Origin: Microbacterium sp. BH-3-3-3
GTDB lineage: Bacteria > Actinomycetota > Actinomycetes > Actinomycetales > Microbacteriaceae
Assembly: GCF_007679045.1 (NCBI RefSeq)
Contig: NZ_VEFS01000002.1
Location: forward strand, 468,352-532,351
DNA: 64,000 bases
Direction: 5' to 3'
The position numbers and the translations under genes were made by a program. Below are positions 18,066 to 24,421 of the stretch, piece after piece. Under the pieces are notes generated by a model that saw only the letters and a list, made by a program, of their open reading frames with translations, did no database searches and had not been told where the DNA came from. Positions within the stretch are counted from its first letter, which is position 1; every line of letters begins with the position of its first letter.

Positions 18066-18529
18066 GCGGGCAGATCGATCCGCGACAGAGCGCCGCCGGT
18101 CGCCGCGGAATGGAGAGCCGATGGGCTGCGCACCGCGAGGCGCGTCTCGCCGCAGGACTTCCCGCCACAGTGCGGGAAGAGCAGGGGCGCAAGCCGGACC
18201 GCTTCTCCGACCCTGACGTCGAGGCGGTCTGGCTCGAGCGCGCCGACGCCGCCGACGTCATCCCCGAGGGATCTACCTCCACGCAGCGCCGACGCATCGC
18301 CTTTCGCTACGCGCAGGCCGTCACCGCTCAGACCTCGCAGCGCGCGGCCCAGAAGCTCACCACGCCGCCCACGTCGACCGAGGAGCGCCTCGCGTACTAC
18401 GAGGCTGAGATCGTCCGTCTCACGGCCGCTGAGCGCGTCGCACGCCGCCACGCCGACGAGCACCAGCGTCAGCGCGAGCAGGCCGAGGCGATCGTCGCCG
18501 ACATCGTCTTTCGCGAGGGTCGCGCATGA
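18062..18529 (+). CDS. Hypothetical charged helical protein of the rep operon
   Basis: A 155-residue protein, very rich in Arg, Glu and Ala. It starts GQIDPRQSAAGRRGMESRW and its C-terminal half (about 100-150) is a probable coiled coil (TAAERVARRHADEHQRQ). It overlaps the upstream small gene by ATGA and the downstream ATPase gene by 4 bp, so the three are co-translated. No enzymatic motif is seen. Its position next to the RepA-type ATPase suggests an accessory DNA-binding or helicase-loading role. Confidence 0.6.
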   Translation: MSGQIDPRQSAAGRRGMESRWAAHREARLAAGLPATVREEQGRKPDRFSDPDVEAVWLERADAADVIPEGSTSTQRRRIAFRYAQAVTAQTSQRAAQKLTTPPTSTEERLAYYEAEIVRLTAAERVARRHADEHQRQREQAEAIVADIVFREGRA

Positions 18530-19902
18530 GTCTTGTCCCGCGGTCGCGATCTGACGTCGAGGCGGACTTCTCCGTCATCCTCGACGGCATCCGGCGCACG
18601 GAAGACCCTGCGCGTATCGAGGCCGCGGCCCACGCGGCGGCGATGCGTGTCCCAAGCGAGTACATCGTCGAGCGTGAGGTCTGCCGACGCATCGTCGATG
18701 CGGCGCCCGAGATGGAGGGCGACGAGCTTCGCGCGGCGAAGAAGGCCGCGAAGCGCGGGTATCGACACGGCGCCCTCTCCCGCGCGATCCGCCCCCTCGA
18801 GACTCCGAGCAAGTTGCTCGAGGCGCTCGAATACCAGGGGCGGAAGAACCGTGAGCGCGAGCGTCGTCAGATCGCCCGCGAGCTCAATGACGAGGGCAAC
18901 GATCGACCGCCGGTCGCGAGCGCCATGCTCGACTACGCCGCACTCATGGATCGCCCGCCGCTTCATCCCCTCGTGCCGGACGTGCTCAATCTCGACACCG
19001 TCGCGATGCTCTACGCACCGCCCGCCACCTTCAAGACGTTCCTTGCCCTGTGGCTCGCCGCGTGCGTCGCCCTCGGCCACTCATGGGCGGGGCGCCCCGT
19101 CGATCAGGGACCGGTCCTCTACATCGCCGCCGAAGGTGTCGCGGGCATCCAGAAGCGCGTCGCGGCTCTGGCCTGGCAACTCAACGGCGGCAAGCCGATC
19201 CCCGACTTCTTCATCTACCCCGAGCCGGTCAACCTCACGAGCGATGCCGACGTGGCCGAACTCACCGAGCTCGTCCGCGAGCGTGGCTTCCGCTTCGTCA
19301 TCCTCGACACGCTCGTCAAGGTCGCAGGCGGCGCCGAGGAGAACGACAACACGGCCATGACTCGGGTGACGAATGCCGCCGAGCAGATCAAGCGCGCCGG
19401 CGAGGGCAAGACGAGCGTCCTCCTCGTCCACCACTCCGGCAAGTCCGGCGACTACCGAGGCGCCAGTGCACTCGAGGGCAACGTCGACACCGTCCTCAAG
19501 CTGGCCGGCGAGGCGGGGATGCTGACGCTCACGGCCGTCAAGCAGAAGGACGGCACCGACGGCGAGATCGCGCAGCTCCGCGCCGAGCGCATCGAGGAGC
19601 ACGACACCCTCGTCCTCAAGGCAGTCGCCCCCGGCGAGGGCAGCCCTTCCGGCAAGCAGGCCGCTCGCCTCGAGGAGACCTTGGCGCACTTCACTCGCGC
19701 CTACGGATCGACGGGCATCACCCGCTCCGAGTTCGTTCAGAACCTCGTCGAGTGGGAGGTCGGCAGTCGAAGCGCCGCGCAGACCTACGTCGGCGACCTC
19801 ATCAACGCGGGACGACTCAAGTCCACGCGCAAGGGCCAGGGCACCTGGCTGACCCTCCCCACCGTCAAGACGTTCCCCCTCAACAAAGGAGATGAAGCAT
19901 GA
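18526..19902 (+). CDS. RepA-type hexameric ATPase (AAA_25 family)
   Basis: A 458-residue RecA-like ATPase. A Walker A variant APPATFKTF near residue 168 is followed by VLYIAAEGV. The Walker B strand FRFVILDTLVK is near residue 262, and sensor segments VLLVHHSGKSGDYRGAS and VDTVLKL follow. These define the RepA/DnaB-like replicative ATPases of plasmids and integrative elements. The N-terminal 140 residues are a charged helical domain, and the C-terminal 90 residues resemble a winged helix. It probably unwinds element DNA after excision, working with the upstream iterons. Confidence 0.85.
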   Translation: MSLVPRSRSDVEADFSVILDGIRRTEDPARIEAAAHAAAMRVPSEYIVEREVCRRIVDAAPEMEGDELRAAKKAAKRGYRHGALSRAIRPLETPSKLLEALEYQGRKNRERERRQIARELNDEGNDRPPVASAMLDYAALMDRPPLHPLVPDVLNLDTVAMLYAPPATFKTFLALWLAACVALGHSWAGRPVDQGPVLYIAAEGVAGIQKRVAALAWQLNGGKPIPDFFIYPEPVNLTSDADVAELTELVRERGFRFVILDTLVKVAGGAEENDNTAMTRVTNAAEQIKRAGEGKTSVLLVHHSGKSGDYRGASALEGNVDTVLKLAGEAGMLTLTAVKQKDGTDGEIAQLRAERIEEHDTLVLKAVAPGEGSPSGKQAARLEETLAHFTRAYGSTGITRSEFVQNLVEWEVGSRSAAQTYVGDLINAGRLKSTRKGQGTWLTLPTVKTFPLNKGDEA

Positions 19903-20621
19903 CCACCACCAGCATGAGCATTGAGTCCGTCGGCTACAGCGCCGCCTCGGGCGCCGGATTCACGACGACGCTCGTCGTCCGCGGCACCGGAGTACCTGCG
20001 ATCGAGAAGGCGCTTGCCGCCTTCGACAAGGCCCTCGACGCCGACGCCGAGATCAAGCGCAAGCTCGCATCGGCCCGCACGATGCTCGAGCGTTTCGACG
20101 AGCTCGCCAACGCCGAGGCGATCATCGCGGGCGCCACCGGCGGCAAGGTCGACCCGGCGGAGGTGCGCTCGCGGAAGGTCGCGGCGACTCAGGCCGTCGA
20201 GGATCTCGAACTCGAAGCGGCCTCGACGGGCAGCTACCTCACGACCGCTCGCAGTGAGTACATGGCGGCGGTGCGTGAGAACCTCGAGGCGCTGCGCAAG
20301 GCCGCACGAGACGAAGCCGCCGATTGCTCGCTGCGCCTGTCGACCGCGCTCGAGATGACCCGCAATGCGTCGGCTCGCCTCGACGCCGTCGTCTCCCTGT
20401 TCGCCGGCTCCGCCGAGATCGCAAACGGCATGGCCATTCCGGCGCACGTCGCCCCGAAGACGGCGGCCGACGATCTCAACGACGGCGGCTATCCGAACGT
20501 GATCGCGAGCCTCGCCGCTGACGAGCTCGAGCACTCTCTCGGCTGGCTGTCGCGTTGGATCACCCGCGCGGATGAGCAGGCCGCCGAGCGCAAGGCCGCG
20601 GCGAAGGAGAAGGCCGCTTGA
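19899..20621 (+). CDS. Hypothetical helical protein of the element
   Basis: A 240-residue Ala-rich protein starting at an ATG preceded by AAAGGAGATG and overlapping the ATPase stop. After a short beta-like N terminus (SVGYSAASGAGFTTTLVVRG), the remainder is long helices of coiled-coil character (IEKALAAFDKALDADAEIKRK; LTTARSEYMAAVRENLEAL). There are no membrane segments or catalytic motifs. It may be a structural or DNA-organising partner of the replication protein; no family was recognised. Confidence 0.6.
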   Translation: MTTTSMSIESVGYSAASGAGFTTTLVVRGTGVPAIEKALAAFDKALDADAEIKRKLASARTMLERFDELANAEAIIAGATGGKVDPAEVRSRKVAATQAVEDLELEAASTGSYLTTARSEYMAAVRENLEALRKAARDEAADCSLRLSTALEMTRNASARLDAVVSLFAGSAEIANGMAIPAHVAPKTAADDLNDGGYPNVIASLAADELEHSLGWLSRWITRADEQAAERKAAAKEKAA

Positions 20622-20818
20622 GCACGTCGGTCGATCGAGACTTCGGCGCACCGGATGACCGGACGTGGACGCTCGCCGAGCTCTTCGACGAGATCACCCG
20701 GTGCGCGGTCGACGCGATCGAGCACCGAGACGGGGATACCGTCGCAGTCCTCGGCGTAATGCTCGAGGTCGCCCGCATCCGCTCGACCATGACCGAAGCG
20801 GCCGAGGGCACATCGTGA
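20618..20818 (+). CDS. Small hypothetical protein (66 aa), TTG start
   Basis: Starts at TTG with GAAGGAGAAGG upstream and overlaps the preceding stop by 4 bp. The product is acidic (FGAPDDRTWTLAELFDEITR) and entirely helical in its second half. It overlaps the next gene by GTGA. It belongs to the chain of small coupled genes in the element operon. Function unknown. Confidence 0.55.
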   Translation: MSTSVDRDFGAPDDRTWTLAELFDEITRCAVDAIEHRDGDTVAVLGVMLEVARIRSTMTEAAEGTS

Positions 20819-21165
20819 GCGTCGCCTCGACCACGCTCGCGCCGTTCGCTTGCGTCGCGTGTGACCGCGAGATCGCCGCGAAGGCGTTCCATGTCATCCT
20901 CACGCCGCACTCTGCGCTTCGCCGTCCGGCGGTGTCGGCGCCCGAGCGAGAGGGCGAAGCGTGCGTGATGGTGTGCGGCAAGTGCCGCGAGCTCCTCGAC
21001 ACTCACGGGCGCATCTTCCCCGAGTGCGAGGCATCCGCCCACTGCGACGTGTACGACCACGCGCAGACCCTCGCCGCTGACCGCAGGGCGGCCGTCGCCT
21101 GGCTCACGCTGCACGACCGCATGCTCCCCGCCGCATCACCCGTCATCGAAGGAGAACAGTCATGA
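20815..21165 (+). CDS. Small protein with Cys-rich zinc-ribbon-like features
   Basis: A 116-residue protein starting at GTG in a GTGA overlap. CVACDREI near residue 13 and CGKCREL near residue 60 form two CxxC knuckles, a likely treble-clef or zinc-ribbon site. ECEASAHCDVYDHAQ adds further Cys and His. Such small zinc proteins are common in actinophage and element operons. The function cannot be inferred beyond probable metal binding and nucleic-acid or protein contact. Confidence 0.55.
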   Translation: MSVASTTLAPFACVACDREIAAKAFHVILTPHSALRRPAVSAPEREGEACVMVCGKCRELLDTHGRIFPECEASAHCDVYDHAQTLAADRRAAVAWLTLHDRMLPAASPVIEGEQS

Positions 21166-21491
21166 TCGACCGCAGCACACGACAGCTCAAGGCCCGCGAG
21201 GCCGCTCTTCTCGCCGAGCTCCGCTCCCGTCGCAGCAATGACGAGAAGCAGGCCGCGCTCATCGCGGGCGACGACCTCGAGCTCAACGAGGACGTCAGCG
21301 AGGCGTCGAGCGACTCCCTGTCCACCTCGGAGCGACAGGCCGCAATGGCGATCGCCCGCACGACCGACTACAGCGGCACCAACTCGGAGCGGCAGGCGCG
21401 AGCCGCCCTCGGCGTTGACCCCGGCGTCGAGACAGACCTCGAACGGAAGCGGCGCCGCATCCGCGAAGCGTTCAACCGCTCCTCGGATTGA
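21162..21491 (+). CDS. Small hypothetical coiled-coil protein
   Basis: A 109-residue charged protein with an N-terminal helix RQLKAREAALLAELRSRRS. Its acidic middle (DDLELNEDVSEASSD) and basic C-terminal helix (DLERKRRRIREAFNR) recall the coiled-coil/zinc layout of DksA/TraR-like small proteins, but cysteines are absent, so the match is superficial. The ATG overlaps the preceding stop (ATGA) after GGAGAACAG. No function assigned. Confidence 0.55.
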   Translation: MIDRSTRQLKAREAALLAELRSRRSNDEKQAALIAGDDLELNEDVSEASSDSLSTSERQAAMAIARTTDYSGTNSERQARAALGVDPGVETDLERKRRRIREAFNRSSD

Positions 21492-21494
21492 GCC

Positions 21495-21656
21495 GTGGGT
21501 TGCCGAGTCGATAAGTCGCCCGAGACGGGGGATCTCGTCGTGTGCGACTGCGGCTACGCAGCGGGACCGTTCACTAACTCCGACGAAGCCCGCGACTCCG
21601 CGCGCCGCCACCGCAGGGCGCACACGGTCCGTCTGATCCCGAGATGGACCACCTAG
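21495..21656 (+). CDS. 53-residue protein with CxC and HxxxH, zinc-finger-like
   Basis: A short frame with a GTG start three bases after the preceding stop. The product contains VCDCGY followed 19 residues later by HRRAH, which fits a single C2H2-type zinc finger with a Phe in the middle (GPFTNS). There is no strong ribosome-binding site, so expression would depend on coupling to the gene upstream. Reasonable but not certain as a gene. Confidence 0.45.
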   Translation: MGCRVDKSPETGDLVVCDCGYAAGPFTNSDEARDSARRHRRAHTVRLIPRWTT

Positions 21657-21691
21657 AGCCCCGAGCACACCACAACCGAAAGAAGGCAAGC

Positions 21692-21889
21692 ATGCCCGTC
21701 ACGACCAACGTACAGACCGTCAATCAGCCGCAGCATGCCGTCGACTTCGACGCCGTGAAGCTCGCCGCGGCGAAGGCCGTCAACGCCGGCGCCACGAACT
21801 CGAGCGGTGTCTCGATCGAGTCGATCGCTGGGGCTTACACGCAGGCGACCGGCCACACCACGACCGTCCACCTCCTCGTCCGCACCTAG
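21692..21889 (+). CDS. Small hypothetical protein (65 aa), last gene of the rep operon
   Basis: The ATG at 21692 is preceded by GAAAGAAGG. The product MPVTTNVQTVNQPQ... is uncharged and Ala/Val/Thr-rich, with an SIESIAGAYTQATGHTTTVHLL end, unlike the charged neighbours. No signal peptide or motif is seen. It is followed within 60 bases by a strong hairpin, so it probably closes the transcript. Confidence 0.5.
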   Translation: MPVTTNVQTVNQPQHAVDFDAVKLAAAKAVNAGATNSSGVSIESIAGAYTQATGHTTTVHLLVRT

Positions 21890-21939
21890 GACGAGCAAAC
21901 CCTCGGCTTGAGTCGGCCGAGTAGGGCCGCATGCGGCCA

Positions 21940-21974
21940 GAAGCCCCCGTGGACTAACCCACCGCGGGGGCTTC
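21940..21974 (+). terminator. Hairpin ending the rep operon
   Basis: A 10-bp perfect stem (21940-21949 with 21965-21974, GAAGCCCCCG type) with an internal TGG/CCA extension lies between the 65-residue gene and the next gene. The position and stability fit a terminator. Confidence 0.65.
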
Positions 21975-22006
21975 GCCCCTTCCACGGGAACGCGAAAGGA
22001 ACACCG

Positions 22007-22531
22007 ATGGTCGACCGGGATGAGCTTGTCGCCCGCGTGCTCATCGAGGAGCGGTGGGCGCACCTCTACGCCCGCGGGAACCGCGTCGAAGCGAGCGACC
22101 GATCGGCCCTTCCTATCGCCGAGGGTGGACTCGGTCGCCGGATACACCCGGCCACGCTCAAGGCGCGCGTTCGCTCCTACGACGAGAAGAAAGCGCAGCG
22201 CCTCGCGCAGCTCGTCGAGGACGAGCGCGAGCGTCGCCGGGACTTCGCCGAGGCGGCCGTCGCACGCGCAGACGACCGCGTCGCCGCGCTCGCGGGTAGC
22301 AGCGACCCCGACGCCTATTCGGCTGCGCTGCGCGCCTACTGGCGAGCCGAGGAGAAAGCCGACCGACAGGCGACAGCGCACGTCCCGCTCGCCCGATGGA
22401 TGCGTGATGCTGACGAGCAGAGCGTCGCGCTCATTATCGCCGGGGCCCTGATAAGGCTGCCCGGACTCGATCAAAGTGACTCGCAGGCCCTGCGGCTCTC
22501 ACTCGGCGGTAAAACCCTTGACCCGAGTTAG
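22007..22531 (+). CDS. Hypothetical charged helical protein of the element
   Basis: A 174-residue protein. The ATG at 22007 has GAAAGGA upstream and is preferred to an upstream in-frame ATG that would run through the terminator hairpin. MVDRDELVARVLIEERWAHL starts a mostly helical, Arg/Glu/Ala-rich chain (KKAQRLAQLVEDERERRRDF; YWRAEEKADRQ). There is no known motif. The 3' end overlaps a small reverse-strand gene by 33 bp. Function unknown. Confidence 0.6.
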   Translation: MVDRDELVARVLIEERWAHLYARGNRVEASDRSALPIAEGGLGRRIHPATLKARVRSYDEKKAQRLAQLVEDERERRRDFAEAAVARADDRVAALAGSSDPDAYSAALRAYWRAEEKADRQATAHVPLARWMRDADEQSVALIIAGALIRLPGLDQSDSQALRLSLGGKTLDPS

Positions 22532-22666
22532 GCCGCGGACAACATGAGTCTCACGCTCGCGTAGGTCTTGTTTCGCGTGCTCCACGATGCGTCGCATGTC
22601 GTCGCTCGGGTCAAGCTTCTGAAGAGTGCGGAAGTACCGCTCCTCCTCCTTCGAGAGTTCGTGCAC
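22499..22666 (-). CDS. Small acidic/basic helical protein (55 aa) paired with the GAF-like membrane gene
   Basis: A GTG start preceded by GAGAGGGG, 13 bases after the stop of the upstream membrane protein gene, so the two form a reverse-strand unit. The product VHELSKEEERYFRTLQKL... is one or two charged helices. A longer frame upstream lies inside the membrane-protein gene and is not credible. It could be a partner or regulator of the membrane protein. Moderate confidence that it is translated. Confidence 0.45.
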   Translation of the reverse strand: MHELSKEEERYFRTLQKLDPSDDMRRIVEHAKQDLRERETHVVRGLTRVKGFTAE

Positions 22667-22679
22667 AGTGTTGCCCCTC

Positions 22680-23477
22680 TCAATCTGTCTTCGCTTGTGG
22701 TTTGAGGATAATACCGATGGCCGCAGACGCGGCGAAGACCAGGCGTTTCTTGGGTGATGCATCGAGCGTTTTGGTATAGGCGACGTCGGGATCAAAGAGG
22801 CGGTCGACAGAAACGACGCCGATGAGCTTTGCATCGTTCTGCGGGTCGTACACGGGCACTGCAAGCAACTCGGAGTACTTGCTTGCGATCACGTTGAACT
22901 GATCGAGCGAGAATCCATTCCGAGTGGCTTTGGAAACCCGCGCGAACTCCGTCGCTGTCAGTGGCTCCTTGTACCTCGAGGCCACGGCGTGCCAGTCCTT
23001 ATATACCGGCCTTCGTAGGGACCAGCATTCGCCCACCGCGCCCGTCCGTGCTGTCCAGGAGATCCCCGAGGGCGGAGACGATGCGGACGGCCGGAAGCGG
23101 TGCACTCGCTTCAGCCGCTGAACTTTTTCGCCGGAGGAATCACGGACGAACCGAGGGAGCCACGCAGGCTTGTACACCGATCCGCCCAGGTCGTCGAAAC
23201 GAAGCGAGCCGTCCGCGCAGAGCTCGATGATCATGGACATCATCGCGCTGTCCAGCTTGCCCCTCTTCACGGCGAACCGATCGCGAACGGCATCCCCGAT
23301 GAGGTTCCCAAGGCTGCCGACGCCTAGCAGAAGGACGGACACAAGCCAGATGGTCGGCTGCAGATTCGGACTCGGCTCGTAGACCTTATAGAAGGTGAGT
23401 ACCTCGTTAAGCCCTACGAGCGCGACCCATACGATTGCGGCAACACGAGCCCAGAACACCACCCGTTTCCACCACAT
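22680..23477 (-). CDS. Two-TM protein with a GAF-like cytoplasmic domain
   Basis: A 265-residue unknown. Transmembrane helices lie at about 8-26 and 42-62. They are followed by a soluble region with GISWTARTGAVGECWSLRRP and later LLAVPVYDPQNDAKLIGVVSVD, the entry and exit strands of a GAF-type ligand-binding fold. A short hydrophobic C-terminal segment (LVFAASAAIGIIL) ends it. GAF domains bind small ligands, including nucleotides. The gene lies at the right end of the integrative element on the opposite strand to the replication operon, the usual place for cargo. Sensor or membrane effector roles are possible. Confidence 0.6.
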   Translation of the reverse strand: MWWKRVVFWARVAAIVWVALVGLNEVLTFYKVYEPSPNLQPTIWLVSVLLLGVGSLGNLIGDAVRDRFAVKRGKLDSAMMSMIIELCADGSLRFDDLGGSVYKPAWLPRFVRDSSGEKVQRLKRVHRFRPSASSPPSGISWTARTGAVGECWSLRRPVYKDWHAVASRYKEPLTATEFARVSKATRNGFSLDQFNVIASKYSELLAVPVYDPQNDAKLIGVVSVDRLFDPDVAYTKTLDASPKKRLVFAASAAIGIILKPQAKTD

Positions 23478-23540
23478 AGGGCACGATCCTATGGGTTCGA
23501 CTGGGCCGGGTGAGGCTTCTACGCCTCAATGGGTCAATAG

Positions 23541-23544
23541 TGGC
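23541..23544. other. attR core (TGGC) of the integrative element
   Basis: Second copy of the TGGC core. The sequence to the right continues the DUF4244 frame in phase with codon 45. The element-side flank reads GGGTCAATAG. Confidence 0.7.
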
Positions 23545-23644
23545 CGCCGTCGCCTTCGCGGGATTGCTCGTCGTCATCATGCGCAGCGACGAGGTGCGCG
23601 GCATCCTCACCGACTTGGTGCGCCGCGCCCTGACGGTGCAATGA
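23545..23644 (+). pseudogene. DUF4244 pilin-like gene, displaced 3' part
   Basis: This fragment encodes the C-terminal half of the pilin-like protein, AVAFAGLLVVIMRSDEVRG then ILTDLVRRALTVQ and a stop. That is the hydrophobic pilin helix and basic tail missing from 14635-14796. It has no start codon or ribosome-binding site of its own. The stop overlaps the ATG of the following TadE-like gene (ATGA), so loss of translation through this fragment may also reduce expression of the downstream tad genes. Confidence 0.85.
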
Positions 23645-24033
23645 CGATGCCCTGGTCGCGCAGCGGGTGTACTCGCATCGCGGTAGCGGGCGCGTCGAGA
23701 GGTGAGCCCGGCCGACGGCTCGGTGAACGGGGGTCGGTCACGGCCGAGTTCGCCGTCGCCCTGCCCGCCGTACTGGTCGTGCTCGCCCTGGCGGTCGGTG
23801 CGCTGAGCACGGCGGCGGCGACCATCCGCGTGCAGCACGCCGCCACCGAGGCGGCACGGCTCCTCGGCCGCGGCGACGAGAGCGGGCTCGCGCGGGTCGC
23901 CGAGATCGGGGCCACGGCCACGGTGCAGCGTTCGGACGACCTGGTATGCGTCGAGGCTTCAGCCCCCGTGCCGCTGCACCTTCCTCTCCCTCCCGTCGCC
24001 GCCCGGGCGTGCGCCCTGGACGGCGGGCACTGA
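23641..24033 (+). CDS. TadE-family pilus-associated protein
   Basis: A 130-residue protein with an Arg-rich leader, then ERGSVTAEFAVALPAVLVVLALAVGAL. This is the class III prepilin-like motif (G, then TAEFA with Glu at +5) that starts a single transmembrane helix in TadE pseudopilins. The rest is an exported domain with one Cys pair (LVCVEAS and ARACALD). It is equivalent in position to M. tuberculosis Rv3655c. The start overlaps the end of the pilin remnant, so in this strain initiation must occur without upstream coupling. Confidence 0.82.
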   Translation: MTMPWSRSGCTRIAVAGASRGEPGRRLGERGSVTAEFAVALPAVLVVLALAVGALSTAAATIRVQHAATEAARLLGRGDESGLARVAEIGATATVQRSDDLVCVEASAPVPLHLPLPPVAARACALDGGH

Positions 24034-24353
24034 TGGCCGGCGCGACGGCGACGGTGGGGGTGGTCGCCGTCGTGGCGGCGCTGGCCGTCGGCCTCGGCTG
24101 CGTCGGCGGGGCCGCGATCGCCGCGTCGCGCCTCGCGGGGACGGCCGATGCGGCCGCGCTCGCCGCGGCGGACGCGGCGAGCGGGGCGGTGACGGGCACC
24201 CCGTGCGACGAAGCGGGACGCATCGCCGCGGCCGGCGGAGCGACCCTGCGAGAGTGCGATGTCGCAGGCCTCGTCGCCACCGTCACCGTCGGCGGGGCGT
24301 ACGGTGGAATCTCCCTCGATGCGCGCTCGCGAGCCGGACCCCCAAGCCGGTGA
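24033..24353 (+). CDS. Rv3654c-like TadE-neighbourhood protein
   Basis: A 106-residue protein beginning almost directly with a transmembrane helix (MAGATATVGVVAVVAALAVG), then the Ala-rich helix ASRLAGTADAAALAAADAAS and a small domain with two Cys (TPCDEAG and LRECDVAG). This is the arrangement of Rv3654c-family proteins that close actinobacterial tad operons. It overlaps the TadE-like gene by one base (TGATG). It is probably exported or membrane-anchored and linked to pilus biogenesis. Confidence 0.8.
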   Translation: MAGATATVGVVAVVAALAVGLGCVGGAAIAASRLAGTADAAALAAADAASGAVTGTPCDEAGRIAAAGGATLRECDVAGLVATVTVGGAYGGISLDARSRAGPPSR

Positions 24354-24421
24354 GCCCGTGAGACCTCCCGGAACCCGAACAGGGAGGCGTGTGTATGGTG
24401 TGCATCGAAGAAAGGACCCCA

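Larger units (their letters stand above)
14769..23544. mobile_element. 8.8-kb integrative element with serine integrase inserted in a tad pilin gene
   Basis: The segment separates two halves of the DUF4244 gene and carries the integrase at its left end, a regulatory/iteron region at about 17540-17860, a rightward operon of ten small genes led by a RepA-type ATPase (17925-22531), and reverse-strand cargo at both ends. No phage structural, relaxase, FtsK-type transfer or partition genes are present. It therefore looks like a mobilisable or satellite-type element, or a decayed plasmid-like integrative element. Codon choice inside is still GC-rich but uses more mixed third positions than the chromosome. 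Confidence 0.85.

Noticed and set aside
14800..23500. Element considered as a complete prophage or conjugative element
   Set aside because: No capsid, portal, terminase, lysis, relaxase or FtsK-type transfer genes can be seen in 8.8 kb.
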